From Semisulcospira habei (lineage: Eukaryota; Mollusca; Gastropoda; Semisulcospiridae): 64,000 nt of DNA. The stretch lies in contig BTPG01000006.1 in assembly GCA_036245525.1 (NCBI GenBank), forward strand, positions 69,658,101-69,722,100, read 5' to 3'. The position numbers and the translations under genes are program-made. Positions 9,885 to 20,764 of the stretch are shown here, piece by piece (positions within the stretch are counted from its first letter, which is position 1; the number at the start of each line of letters is the position of its first letter). The notes under the pieces were generated by a model. That model made no database searches. It saw only the letters and a list, made by a program, of their open reading frames with translations, and had not been told where the DNA came from.

Positions 9885-10845
9885 TTTGTTAGTATGACAT
9901 CACAGCTGGTGTTGAAGTCTTTTTACAAATGCCATAAGCTATGTCAGGTTTATTCTGCAGCATTCCTTTGTTTGCTGTTGGGGGTTTCTCGAAAAACAAA
10001 TTGATTTTGAAAATCGGACGTCCCGTGTCATGTCCCGTGACAAAATTTAAAAGACTTGATTAAGACGTCTGTTTTCAATAATATGCTGTGAATGTGGAAT
10101 GGTGTAGCCTATGTGAATAAGTTGACATTTGTAATATATTGGCGTTACATACTTCTTTAGATTTTGTGCTTCCTGAAATTGCACATTTGTTGATGACTAG
10201 GTAAACGTTTCCCGAAAATGCCTCAGAAACGTGACAACGGCACGTGACGGGTATTTTTACAGCCATTGAGTAGTGCAGCAAGACAACAAAACACATTTAG
10301 TCTCTTGACATACCTTTATTGGCATCATTTCAACAAAAAGAAAGCAAATTAAAGGCCAAGTTTACTATATGGACTTGACAACATGAAACTTCCATGACCA
10401 GGTGATCATTAGAAACTTTCAAGACGCAATTGTGCGACCTGTTTTGAACTTGTATTCAAATTTCTCATTTTGTAGACACGTTACGTGCTTGGCTTTGTTT
10501 CAGCTGATTCTTTGGCATACAATTTGTGACTTAGTCATTCACCTAAAACCTGATACAAATTTAAGCAAGAAAAAAAAGTGGTCTACCTCAAGAAGTTACC
10601 AGTTCTATACGTATCTATTAAGGTAACGTGCGGTCCAGTGACGAGTTCAACGTCGGGAAGAAGAAGGAGGGACACAGAACACGTCTTGTATCATACAAGG
10701 CACCTCACAGGACATTCCATATCAAAACGACAGGCCTCACAGGTCATCATCATCAAATTTGAAATCAGCCTGGGCGACACGTCGGTTCTGACAAACCAGG
10801 TGATTATATAAGAAAGCGTGCACGCACGTTCCCCACCGCTACTGC
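9885..10845. other. Intron without recognised gene
   Basis: AT-rich intron after the solo LTR. No splice-flanked module and no clear repeat boundary are recognised. Confidence 0.45.
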
Positions 10846-10904
10846 CCTAAGGCAAAGTTTGACGTAAGCCTTATCCCGGTCGGTGACGAGAAAATTTGAT
10901 CACT

Positions 10905-10980
10905 CAATTGCAAGAGGTATAGATCCTCATGAGCCCCCGCATTTGCGGGGGCTCATGAGGATCTATACCTCTTGCTGACA
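10905..10980. repeat. Family A palindrome core
   Basis: Perfect arms from GCAAGAGGTATAGATCCTC and CATGAGCCCCCGC through to the complement. An inverted repeat of family M follows at about 11089-11170. Confidence 0.88.
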
Positions 10981-11374
10981 CCACTTTGAATCCGTGTTCC
11001 TAGACATCTAGTGTTTGTTGGTGTTTGCAGAAGCACAGCCTGCGTCATCTGGGACTGAACGGGCTAAGGTCAAAATACCAAAGTTTAGAGTCGCTTTTTG
11101 AAGACTACCCGAAGCAAAGACCACCTGGCCGTAGTCGGGCGCAGTCGGCCGAATTACCTTTGGGCACTGGGTATTATATCAATTATGACAGTTGAAACGA
11201 GGACCAGAGAAGCTTGGCCAAACTGTTCTGGCATCGCCATGGAACTGACTCCGTGACTGTGCCTCCTGCTGTATTTTGTCAACAGGCAAACTGAACAAAG
11301 GTCTATACGAATTCTGTTCAATGTCTAATCAAAGTTTTATTTTTGTTTTATCATCCTCTCCCCCTTTTAATATT

Positions 11375-11381
<7 letters not shown>

Positions 11382-11405
<24 letters not shown>

Positions 11406-11760
11406 GTTTCTTTCTTTCTTTGTCTTCTTTTCAATGGTGGGGAAATATGGCTGTTGTTATTGATGCTTGGTATTGTAGACGCTGAAGCTACTGCCGTCCT
11501 TGTTATTGCTTATGCGGTTGTTGTTGACGTTGCTGCTGCTGTTGTTGTTGTGTTTAAATTGTTTTCGGTTGCCGGTGACTGCCGTTGTTGTTACAAGATG
11601 GAAATGTACTCGAGATTTTTTTATTTTATCCACCCCACCCCAACCCCACCCCCACCTTTTTATGATTTTTATTTGTTTGTTTGTTTGTTTGAATATTTGT
11701 TGTTGTTGTTGTTGTTGTTTGGTTTAGTTGTGTTTTTTTCTCAATGAAGCTGTTTTTTCC
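11382..11760. repeat. Poly-T tract and TTG-rich simple sequence
   Basis: A T run at 11380-11405, then interrupted (TTG)n and pyrimidine-rich sequence. Long open frames here are low-complexity artefacts. Confidence 0.7.
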
Positions 11761-11955
11761 CAATATTGCCGTTTTTATCGTTGTTTGGTATAGTAGACGT
11801 TGAAGCTACTGTCGTTCTTGATACAGCTGTTGCTGGTGTTACTGCTGCTGATGTTGTGTTAGAACTGTTTTGTTGCTGCATGGTGCCTGCCGTTGTTGTT
11901 ACAAGATGTAAATTGTCTTCACGTTACACATCTATATATGTCCTGCCTAATTTAG

Positions 11956-12133
11956 GAGATTACACAGATGAAAGACGATGTGGCAACAGCCCTGTACTTT
12001 GACGCTAGTAACGGGCACTTCAACATTGGCGAACTTATGGCGGATGAAAACAGCTTCGCTGTTCCCAAGATCGGAGCACAGTGTCCGCCTGGCTCTCTCT
12101 ACGTGCAGCGAGACACCCCCAGTCTCTCTTGCG
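11956..12133 (+). CDS. SVEP1-like protein, exon 5: unrecognised module, second half
   Basis: Acceptor gcctaatttag before 11956 (phase 0) and donor G|gtaaga at 12134 (phase 1). The product reads EITQMKDDVATALYFDASNG, then a hydrophilic stretch, PKIGAQCPPGSLY and a closing SLSC. A second in-frame AG twelve bases downstream could shorten it by four residues (EITQ). The CPPGS ending is echoed by CPSGS at the end of exon 17. Both precede a GCC-type cysteine exon, which suggests a repeated cassette. No known fold is assigned. Confidence 0.75.
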
Positions 12134-12225
12134 GTAAGAATTAGACCCAGGAATGCGAGTTTTAACGTCCGTCGACTAGAAATGCATTCACGATTAATGT
12201 GCGTGCTCTGCCGTTACAGAATGCC

Positions 12226-12346
12226 GAGCAAAAGAAATGCGACATTTTGGGAATCATCAAAAATGCGACTTTGTTTTGAAATCATCGGAAACGCTAAAGT
12301 GTTTCCGCTGATTCTAAAAGTGTCGCACTTCTTTTGCTCGTCAGTA
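12226..12346. repeat. Hairpin family E (TA-flanked)
   Basis: Arms GAGCAAAAGAAATGCGACAT and its complement ending GCTCGTCAGTAT, with an inner GAAACGCTAAAGTGTTTC centre. It starts 92 nt past the exon 5 donor. Other copies are at 17128, 38665, 39740 and 50196. Confidence 0.85.
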
Positions 12347-12429
12347 TGTGTTATACAGTTAAAGTCTCGTTTTTCTAAAGAAGTGATCACAAGATTCTCA
12401 CTCTGTGCCACAAGTCTATAAATGACCCA

Positions 12430-12680
12430 GCCTCACCAGAGTACCTCCGGGAAATAGTCCCACGTCATAACCCTCCGAGGCAGCTCCGTTCTCCTGTCGC
12501 GTCGAAACTCTGCACCCCAAGTGTTGAAAGCCGCACAAAGAAGCGACTTGGTTTCCGGGCATTTTCACACTGAGGACCTAGGCTGTGGAATAGACTACCA
12601 TAATCCTTGAAGGACATTGACTGCATTGCCACCTTCAGGAGGCACCTCAAGACTTTTAATTCTACAATACTGTATCAATC
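12430..12680 (+). mobile_element. LINE 3' fragment (CR1/L2-like)
   Basis: A frame with two internal stops encodes RSPVASKLCTPSVESRTKK, then GPRLWNRLP and ATFRRHLKTF, the usual end of CR1/L2-type reverse transcriptases. Stops show that it is dead. Confidence 0.65.
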
Positions 12681-12719
12681 CAGACCAAAAAGGTGACTGC
12701 CAAGCGTGTAATATGCAAA

Positions 12720-13004
12720 GAAGTACCCAACGGAGAAAGAAACACGCTTAGAAAAGACGGGTACAACACAATTTATTAATATTTCGGGTAAATACCCTTT
12801 GTCAAAATAGACAAACAAACAAACATAGAGATTAGCCGCTACTTATCTTCAATGGCAGAAGGAATGTGCCATTGAAGATAAGTAGCGGCTAATCTCTATG
12901 TTTGTGTGTTTGTCTATTTTGACAAAGGGTATTTACCCGAAATATTAATAAATTGTGTTGTACCCGTCTTTTCTAAGCGTGTTTCTTTCTCCGTTGGGTA
13001 CTTC
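12720..13004. repeat. Large foldback (285 bp, arms about 135 bp)
   Basis: Near-perfect palindrome from GAAGTACCCAACGGAG to CTCCGTTGGGTACTTC, centre near 12862 within AATGGCAGAAGG. The only notable arm difference is in the AAACAAACAAAC tract. Terminal motifs differ from families A to E. Confidence 0.9.
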
Positions 13005-13009
13005 TCTAC

Positions 13010-14840
13010 AATACTGTGCACAAAAGTTGTTTCCCCCCCCGCCCTGAGCATGCTGCTAGCATGGATTGCTTGCGTATTACAAGCGGACATCATTATCGTC
13101 ATCAAGAAATGGACATACTGGCATTTGCCATATGACGGCAGTGCTGGTCTGTAACTTCAGAAACAATCACAGATTACCACGCATAAGTGAGTCGGATACT
13201 CCTTTTTGTAACCCCTTTGCTGCCAATGATCGATCGTGAATTGCGCGCCTGAAACGACTGCATTCTGACCGTCATTCTCGTGAAGAACACATATGTAAAT
13301 GGGACGAAATGAGGCGTAGAGAACATAGGTCTAACAAGATACATAAACTCTTACGATAAAATGCGGGGGCTCATGAGGACTTACGTTTCTTCATAGTCCG
13401 ATGCGTATGTTCTATGTGAGGAGGGTTTATATGCCTCCTGAGGAGCTGGGCAGCCGTGCTCCGGTGCTTAATTATTTGATGGTTCCAGGCCGCAGGCTCC
13501 AAAGCACCGAAATAAAATAAACGAGTTATTTATTTCTACATATGCTTCATTGTTCAGGTAGCTCAAAGGCCCACTACCGCCGTAATGTTCAAATATATAC
13601 TTCTGTAACAGATGGTTATAAAATGCTACATACAGGTCTAGTTATGGTTCACTTAGACACAGGACAATCCAGTTCAGCACATCGTTTTTATATCAAGTAA
13701 CCTGACAGTGACTCCATTCCGTTCTAGAAACGCTTTCAGTAAGAGAAACATCTAGAAAATTGATTGACACGCTAACGGCAGCGCAGAGTGAATAAGCACG
13801 ATTACGCGTGTGTTTTGTGCCAAACTGTTGTTAACTTCGTTCATTAGGTGTATCGACAAGGCATAACACACTCAAATGGTGCTGAAATGTGTCTTCAGAT
13901 TTATTCGTAAATGCCGTTCAGTCACTCCATTTTCCGACACTGTGATTGGTCATCATCTAAAAATCGCAGGGGGTTCAATGCCCCAATGCGTACCTCCTAG
14001 AACCATTGCCGTACCTGTAATTTTTAATCAGCTGGCCAGTCCGCAATTCAGTATCGCGCACGACTCTGTCCTAGGTCTTTCGTCTGAACGCTTAGATCAG
14101 GGCTGTCTGGCACCTTGCATCATAAATAAACGGAAAATGCAAAGATCAAATGGTGGTAGACGATAGAGAAATAAAAGAAATATACCTTATTTCGGCATTA
14201 CTCAAGCGGTGAGCACACTACGCAAGTGCTACACAAATGTGTCGCAATTCAAACTCTGAACCGAGACAGCTCGAAACTTTTCATTGCGCTCCATGTCAAC
14301 ACATATGCTGTTTAGAAGGCAAAGTCTGTTGCCACTCGTGCATTAAGAGAGAAAGCGAAATAAATACAAAAAAATGTGAAGATCTATGACATTTTATTTT
14401 TTGTTGAAAAGATCGAGTCATTGTTGCATGCGTGTATGAGCTCAGTACTGGTTGGTGAAAGACGTCAACAATACATGCTTCATGTACGGAATTAGACCTA
14501 CCGTATATCCAGCCGCTTGCCACGCAGTCCTGCGCTCAAAATTTAGAAGTTCTACCACTTGAACCCAGTGAGAAAAGTCCGCACTTGATCGCTACAGATT
14601 CTGAAGATTTTATTGTCTGCATAGAAGCAGCACCGCTTGTAAACGTTTGAAATTCCTGCGGCAAACATCAATCACGTTTGTGCAACCGGGCATGGTGACC
14701 TATGTAGTAAGAGTTGCGTCCCCTGTGTATTTCCTAGAAAATTCAATCTGACGTCAGAAATAGTTGGCGTTTCCCTCCTGACGTCAGACACACACTCGAG
14801 GCTTCAAATAGTGCGTAATTTAGACTGAACGACAATGGCA
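13010..14840. other. Intron stretch; half family A element, otherwise nothing recognised
   Basis: Contains a half copy of family A at about 13208-13400 (AACCCCTTTGCTGCCAATG to GCGGGGGCTCATGAGGAC) and two TGACGTCA octamers at 14749 and 14779. No module or mobile protein is recognised. Confidence 0.5.
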
Positions 14841-14847
14841 TTGAACC

Positions 14848-14999
14848 GTCTGTGTTGGGTTACTTCTCGGGTTACATCGTAGTTTGTAGTCCTCTGAAGC
14901 TGATTATCAGACCTCCGTGCCTTCGGCGCGTCGGTCTGAAAATCATATACATTGGACTACAATACCACGATGTAACCCTCAAGTAACCCAACACAGACG
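14848..14999. repeat. Foldback (152 bp)
   Basis: Arms CGTCTGTGTTGGGTTACTTC and its complement, with an inner GGACTACAA/TTTGTAGTCC pair. Confidence 0.85.
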
Positions 15000-15179
15000 A
15001 TTTGACAACGCCTAATTGTACTTAAACCCTTGACTTCCAACTACTATACGAGTCTCTTCCGCCGAACGGTATCGCCAGCAGCAGTCAAGCGGTTTGAACC
15101 CCTGCCCTGCCAACGGACGTGCGTTTTGTTTCTGAAATCTGTGTTTACTGAACGACCAAACGTCGCAACCGTCCACAGA

Positions 15180-15690
15180 ATATGGACACAATGTGGTCTT
15201 AGCAAGAGGCATTATGTGGTCTTAGCAAGAGGCATTATGTGGTTTTAGCAAGAGGCATTAAGTGGCCTTAGCAAGAGGCATTAAGTGGCCTTAGCAAGAG
15301 GCATTAAGTGGCTTTAGCAAAAGGCATTAAGTGGCCTTAGAGGCATTAAGTGGTCATAGCAAGAGGCATTACATGCCCTTAGCAAGAGGCATTATGTGGC
15401 CTTAGCAAGAGGCACTAAGTGGCCATCACAAGAGGCATTAGGTGGCCTTAGCAAGAGGCATTATGTGGCCATCACAAGAGGCATTAGGTGGCCTTAGCAA
15501 GAGGCATTATGTGGCCATCGCAAGAGGCATTAAGTGGCCTTAGCAAGGGGCATTATGTGGCCTTAGCAAGAGGCATTAAGTGGCCTTAGCAAGGGGCATT
15601 ATGTGGCCTTAGCAAGAGGCACTAAGTGGCCTTAGCAAGAGGCATTATTGTGGCCTTAGCAAGAGGCATTAAGTGGCATTAGCAAGAAAC
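15180..15690 (+). repeat. Minisatellite, 23-bp unit, about 21 copies
   Basis: Tandem array of AGCAAGAGGCATTAAGTGGC plus CTT with small variants (ATGTGG, CATCACAAG). The unit contains AGCAAGAGGCAT, the outer edge of family A palindromes, and the array runs straight into a family A core at 15678. Confidence 0.9.
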
Positions 15691-15790
15691 ATAGATCCTC
15701 ATGAGCCCTTGCAGTCGCGGGGGCTCATGAGGATCTATGCCTCTTGCAGTTAGATCGCGTTCACTTTTTCTAGACAGTGAAGGGATTAAC
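15678..15790. repeat. Family A palindrome at the end of the minisatellite
   Basis: Core CATAGATCCTCATGAGCCC and complement, ending TAGACAGTGAAGGGATTAA. A second outer end TTAACCCGTTCACTGCC begins near 15880. Confidence 0.85.
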
Positions 15791-15984
15791 GTATAAAGCA
15801 GAAGACCAGCACTGTGTCGTGTGTAGGCCATTATGTTGTTTTTTAATGCTGTAGTAGTTCGACTACAACGATTGGCAATTAACCCGTTCACTGCCAGTGG
15901 ATGCAGATTGTGTTTTGAAATTGTAACTGAATTTAACTCCAATGATCCCAACCGTCAAAGGAAGGTAGTGTAGTGGTTTGAGCA

Positions 15985-16310
15985 AGAGGCAGGAGCGGAT
16001 CTGGGGGGGTGTGTGGCGTGGGGGTGCTAAGGGTTCCAGCGGATCCGGCCCTCCTACTTCCCCCCCCCCCCCCATCCTGGTCTGAAATTCTTAAAAAATT
16101 CTGTAACAAAATTCCTTTTGGGGCAGTTTGGACCCCCCCCCCCCCCCCCCCCCGTCCACGTTTTTATTTATTTATTTATTTATTATTTATTTCTTTATTA
16201 TTTTTATTTTGGAGTTGATAAGGTGCAGGGGACATACGCACGCTTTTGCCCCCCCCCCCCCACCCATCTACCACCCACCCCCCACCCCCCAACTGCTTGT
16301 GCTTGAGAGG
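15985..16310. repeat. C-rich tracts with TTTA repeat
   Basis: Three poly-C runs (about 16060, 16130 and 16249) and a (TTTA)n run near 16163-16190. Pure runs may be imprecise in length. Confidence 0.65.
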
Positions 16311-16432
16311 ATCTACACCTCTTGCAGTTGTCTTTTGTTTTATTTTCTTTCTTAAAAGGTTTTAATGAATCGTAGAAAATATTTGAGTGCATAATTGCTG
16401 AAACTTTACGTTAAAATGGTTTGTATCCTTAG

Positions 16433-16594
16433 TGGGCTGTGGATCGGGTCACTACCTGCCTGTGGGGTCCACCCAGTGTCAGCCGTGTCCCGTGGGCAGC
16501 TACACGAATCTGGACAACGCCACGTCCTGTACACTCTGCCCCACGGGTTGGTCCACCCTGAACAATGGCTGCACAAACAGTACAGACTGCATAG
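16433..16594 (+). CDS. SVEP1-like protein, exon 6: GCC2/GCC3 (ephrin-receptor-like) module
   Basis: Acceptor tatccttag before 16433 and donor G|gttatt at 16595, phase 1 both sides. The product GCGSGHYLPVGSTQCQPC continues PVGSYTNLDNATSC and LCPTGWST, with two more cysteines at the end. This spacing of C-x-x-C and PVGSY is the GCC2/GCC3 cysteine-rich module found in SVEP1, SCUBE and Eph-receptor-like proteins. It is extracellular and disulfide-bonded. It is the first of two such exons in tandem; a third is exon 18. The donor is weak (gttatt). Confidence 0.85.
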
Positions 16595-16639
16595 GTTATT
16601 TCATTTTGTTCGTTTTCACAATACATAAAATAAGAAATA

Positions 16640-16830
16640 TTAACCCTTTCTCTGTCAGTGATCACAAATTGCGCGTCAGAGGCGACCGCACACTGACAGA
16701 CAATAGCGTAAAGAAGACAGACGTACGCGGGACAAACTCAGGCATCATGAGCCCCCGCAACTGCGCGGGCTCATGGGGGTTTATGTCTCTTGCGCTAGCG
16801 GCCACACTGTCCCAGCGGTTAAGAGGTTAA
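16640..16830. repeat. TTAA palindrome, family A
   Basis: Starts TTAACCCTTTCTCTGTCAG, core CATCATGAGCCCCCGCAACT and complement, ends AGAGGTTAA. It begins 45 nt past the exon 6 donor. Confidence 0.85.
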
Positions 16831-17127
16831 AAATACTGAGGAAATCGACAAAGGTTACAGTAGTTTCTATATGCAACATATATACTAAAAAATGAATAGT
16901 TCATAATGAGTCTCAGTTTATTTTCCAACGATTACGAGTAAAAGTTATTACTTACAGCACAAAGCTTGTAAACGTTCTGTTGCTGCTACACAAAAGACGT
17001 ACGTATACTTGCCTTTATGCATGTACAGGCACAGGCACTGTAGCAATGTAATAATCGACATATATTTACACGAGTCCTTGACGCAGTTAATCATACGTTA
17101 TTTAGAATGCATGGTCTCGTGGATGTA

Positions 17128-17218
17128 TGCTGACGAACAAAACAAATGCGAAATTTTAGCAATCGTCGGAAACACTTTATGATTCCCAAAATATCGCATT
17201 TCTTTTGCTCTTCAGTAT
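17128..17218. repeat. Hairpin family E
   Basis: Arms ATGCTGACGAACAAAACAAA and complement ending TTGCTCTTCAGTAT, upstream of the exon 7 acceptor. Confidence 0.8.
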
Positions 17219-17286
17219 TTGTACATGCAAGTTATTTCCCGGCATCTTACATGCAAGACGATGTCACAGAAATTTACCCTTTTTAG

Positions 17287-17448
17287 AGCTGTGTATCGCT
17301 GGGACGAGTTCCTACAACGGCTTTGCTCCCTGTCAGCCATGTTCACCCGGAAGCTATCAGTCCAATGCTGGGGCCACTTCCTGTGACATTTGCCCTGCTG
17401 GATCATGGACTGTGGGAGTGAGTGCCACATCGGTGACCCGGTGTCAAC
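17287..17448 (+). CDS. SVEP1-like protein, exon 7: GCC2/GCC3 module
   Basis: Acceptor accctttttag before 17287 and donor C|gtgagt at 17449, phase 1 both sides, same length (162 nt) as exon 6. The product reads ELCIAGTSSYNGFAPCQPC, then SPGSYQSNAGATSCDICPAG and a closing V-T-R-C. The cysteine spacing and P-G-S-Y match the GCC2/GCC3 family. Equal length and phase suggest that exons 6 and 7 arose by tandem duplication. It lies directly before the pentraxin-like exons. Confidence 0.87.
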
Positions 17449-17624
17449 GTGAGTCGTGCTTTGTATGCTTCTTTGTCATTTGCTTCTTAAAATGTGAAAC
17501 ACATTTCTTCCCCCATGTGGACAATTTGGTTGCCTTTTTTTTTTTTCTAGGAGCTTGCAAGCATACCTCAGCTCAGTAAAACTCGTTAACCAGTAACTAG
17601 TTTTAACAGCCACAGATCTCTCCC

Positions 17625-17841
17625 TTAACTCTTTTCATCCTGATACACTACTGTCTAAAATTAATCTCACTACAATAGTTCGAGGGTGGTGCCAGAATAG
17701 CTTGGCGCCTGAGGCGCCAAGCTATTCTGGCACCACCCTTGAACTAAAATGGTTGATCTTTCTCCTAATCTGTAATTTAGCCTTCAGAGGACAGTAAGCA
17801 GTTTTCAGCCAAAAAATCAGCCTCGGGATGCAATGAGTTAA
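17625..17841. repeat. Full-length TTAA element, family B (217 bp)
   Basis: TTAACTCTTTTCATCCTGAT to GGGATGCAATGAGTTAA, with an internal perfect palindrome at about 17674-17746 (GGTGCCAGAATAGCTTGGCG and complement). It is the clearest full copy of the family with TTAA at both ends. Confidence 0.9.
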
Positions 17842-18049
17842 TTGAAAACCCAGGCATATGGTTAACGAGCTTTATAAATTATATGTGAGCTGGTTTATGG
17901 TGAGCTTTATGCAGCGTATAAGGATGCGGCAAGCCGCGAATGAGTTATGCTGTAACGTAAAATAGCACAAGTACGTGTGTTTTTTTTTGTTTTTTTTTTT
18001 TTTTTTTTTTCTTTTTTTCTGAGTCAACCAAGTATTATATTCTGAACAG

Positions 18050-18179
18050 CGGCAGACGTGTCCCTACCCAACTCCAGCCTGTCTGTGTCCGTGAAGGAAG
18101 GCCAGTACAGCTCTGGTCTGACCATCGCAGTCTGGGTCAAACCGCTCCAGGCAGCAGACGTCAACGTCTCTTTTCAAAG
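18050..18179 (+). CDS. SVEP1-like protein, exon 8: pentraxin/LamG-like domain, part 1
   Basis: Acceptor attctgaacag before 18050 (phase 1) and donor AG|gtacat at 18180 (phase 2). The product begins ADVSLPNSSLSVSVKEGQYS and contains LTIAVWVKPLQ, the strand typical of pentraxin and laminin-G jelly-roll folds. It joins in phase 2 to exon 9, across the intron holding a large LTR retrotransposon. Exons 8 to 10 together make one domain. SVEP1 carries a pentraxin domain, though there it follows EGF repeats. Confidence 0.8.
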
Positions 18180-18381
18180 GTACATTTCCTTTTGTCCTTA
18201 TATTCACTGATGTACATTTGTATCGTCTCAGGACGTTTTGGACTTAGGTGGCTGCAGCCGACTGCCATTTGAATAATTGAATGCTTAACAGTTTATTTTT
18301 CTTATTAATCAAGCGAACAATTAAAGACAAAAGAGTTTTGATCACACCCGGAATTCTTGATATATAAATTGATGGCATTAC

Positions 18382-18420
<39 letters not shown>

Positions 18421-18558
18421 TTGCATATATCTAGCTTATACTTTGCTTATAACAAACTTCGGATGTATGACAAGAAGAAAAAATGGAAATTGGGTCCTCT
18501 GGCTTAAAAAAAAAAAATTATTCGAGGTCTACTGTGTTATCATCATCATCACCATCAT

Positions 18559-20455
18559 TGTTACGTGATAGTCGTAGTCGTAGTATGATAAACACGCCAG
18601 ACACACACACGTAAGGTTCTTTTAAAGAAACTTCACTCAGCTGCAACCCGTCACACGTGGCTTAAGGATGTAGACCACACTGGAGCAACAGTTCCACCAA
18701 TATTTTATTGCAGCGATGCAATCTCCAAACAATGCATTCACAAATGCACCAACACTGATACACTGTCTCCTCTACAATGCCTAAACAGTTCTGTCACAAT
18801 GCGCCTCTCATACAATGTACACTACTGTTACTCTGCGCAACTCCGTCACTGACAATGTACCACGATACCTTGCGTATCTCTCTCAATGTCAATGTGCCTA
18901 CGATACACTGCAATTCTACAACTGACACAACTGACAATGTACCTACGATACACTGCAATTCTCTACAACTGACAATGTACACACACGCTTCCTAGCATGG
19001 TCTTTTATAGTTTTCTAGCTTTCCAGCATAATCTAGCAAATTCATATAACACAATCAATCAGAACAGAACACGTAACCGGAACTCATAAATTGATGAAAA
19101 AGAATTTACTAGAATGAACTACCAGGTTCCACTGTTATTTTAAGCGTCTTCTATACTATGTCTTTTCAACATCTTCCTGGAAAGAATCATAACAGACACT
19201 CTGAAAGATCATGAAGGGTCTGTCAGTGTTGGGTTCAGAACAATCACGAACTTGCGCTTTGCAGACGACATTGATGGCCTTGCAGGAACAGAGAAGGAGC
19301 TAGCTCAGGTGGTAGAAAAGCTGGACAGTGCAACCATTGCGTATGGGATGGAAATCAGTCTAGAGAAGACCAAACTCATGACCAATAACACCAGTGGCAT
19401 TGACACTGACGTCATGATTGGAAGCCAAAAACTGGAAACCGTTAATAAATTCAAATACTTAGGAGCCATTGTGACAGATGAGGGATCAAAACCAGAAATA
19501 CTGTCCAGGATTGCGCAGACAACAACAGCACTGACAAGATTGAAGACCATATGGAAGGACAGAAACATCACACTCTGCTCCATGATCAGACTGATGCGCT
19601 TCTTAGTCATCTCAGTGTTTTTGTATGCCTGCGAGTCATGGACCCTCAGAGCAGACATTGAAAGGAGGATACAAGCCACTGAAATGAGATGTTTTCGAAG
19701 GCTGTTGGCATTTCATACAGAGATCACATCACGAACGTGGAAGTGGGAAGCAGAATCAGGCAAGCCATCGGGCTCTATGAAGATCTATTAGCCATTGTGA
19801 AGATACGCAAGCTGAAGTGGTATAGTCATGTCACGCGTTCAGCAGGGCTTGCCAAAACAATCCTGCAAGGCACTGTGCAAGGAGGACGAAGGAGAGGAAG
19901 ACAGGAAAATATGGGAGGACAATATCTCAGAGTGGACAGGACTGAAGCTGGGCGATACGCTAAGAATGACAGAGAACAGAGAGGAATGGAGGGAGCTGGA
20001 TGCCAAGTCATCAGTGGTGCCCCAACGGTCGGCAAGACTACGGGATAAAGATAGATAGATACTATGTTGCAAAATGTTGCGGACACTTTGACGTCACATT
20101 TGAGGTCACTCGACAGAGTGCGACGTTGCTCGAACGTTCTTGTCTATTCGCAGCGAAACTACGCATTACAAAAAACTTTGCTAGAATTCCCCGGAAATTT
20201 CACGACTTCGGTCAGCACTTTTCGGCTGCCGTCTTCACGCGCACAAAAATAAATTATGAATATTCGAACGGCTTTCCGAACTTTCCGGAATCACCTCTGA
20301 GTATCACAACACAGTCAGTTCCGCTCTTCGTGTGAACGAGAGTGAATCCTACTAAAAAGGTACGCGATTCGTATTAAAAATAGCTCAAATATCTGCTCGT
20401 CGTCTACGATTAATGCATGCATGCTCTCACAGAATAACACAACCAGAAATGTAAC
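18559..20455 (-). repeat. Left (3') LTR, interrupted by a LINE
   Basis: The LTR reads on the minus strand. It contains TATAAAAG (complement at 19003-19010), a polyadenylation AATAAA (complement at about 18704-18709) and TGACGTCA at 20089-20096 in the promoter part. The block at 18945-19160 plus 20067-20455 matches 23332-23966 closely. A LINE of about 898 bp splits it. Confidence 0.85.
19161..20058 (+). mobile_element. 5'-truncated RTE-like LINE nested in the LTR
   Basis: Plus-strand fragment encoding the end of a reverse transcriptase: LRFADDIDGLAGTEKELAQV (the F-A-D-D catalytic motif), YGMEISLEKTKLM, FKYLGAIVTDEGSK and VFLYACESWTL. Frame breaks near 19735 and 19830 precede RKLKWYSHVTRSAGLAKTIL and GGRRRGRQ. 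It ends with a short (ATAG)n tail. The 8-bp duplication ATACTATG at 19153-19160 and 20059-20066 marks a clean insertion into the LTR, so the LINE is younger than the LTR element. Confidence 0.88.
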
Positions 20456-20764
20456 ATTACCCCCCTTTTAAGAACGAAATTTCCCAAAATTTCTTCTCAA
20501 ATCTCAAAATAGGGTTGTTTTCTGTGTTTTCCCTATACAAAACCATAAGCAATAACAATTTCTCATCAACTACCCTAACAATAATTGACTCACAGTTCGT
20601 TTAAAATGTGCTGGACAAAGAAATGTTCTTTTAGACTGTCCTTAAGGAAGATATGTTCCTTTAAATTGTCCTGGACACCGAAATGTTCCTTTAAACTGTT
20701 CAGCTCAGGTAATCCGCTCCAAAGTTCTGCGAACCCTTGATACACTGTAATTTAATGTCAAATT

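Noticed and set aside
11343..11747. Hydrophobic Leu/Val-rich protein
   Set aside because: TTG-rich simple sequence without acceptor or donor in agreeing phase.
15180..15690. Regular repeat array resembling a CRISPR
   Set aside because: The unit is continuous 23-bp tandem repeat without unique spacers, and the genome is eukaryotic.
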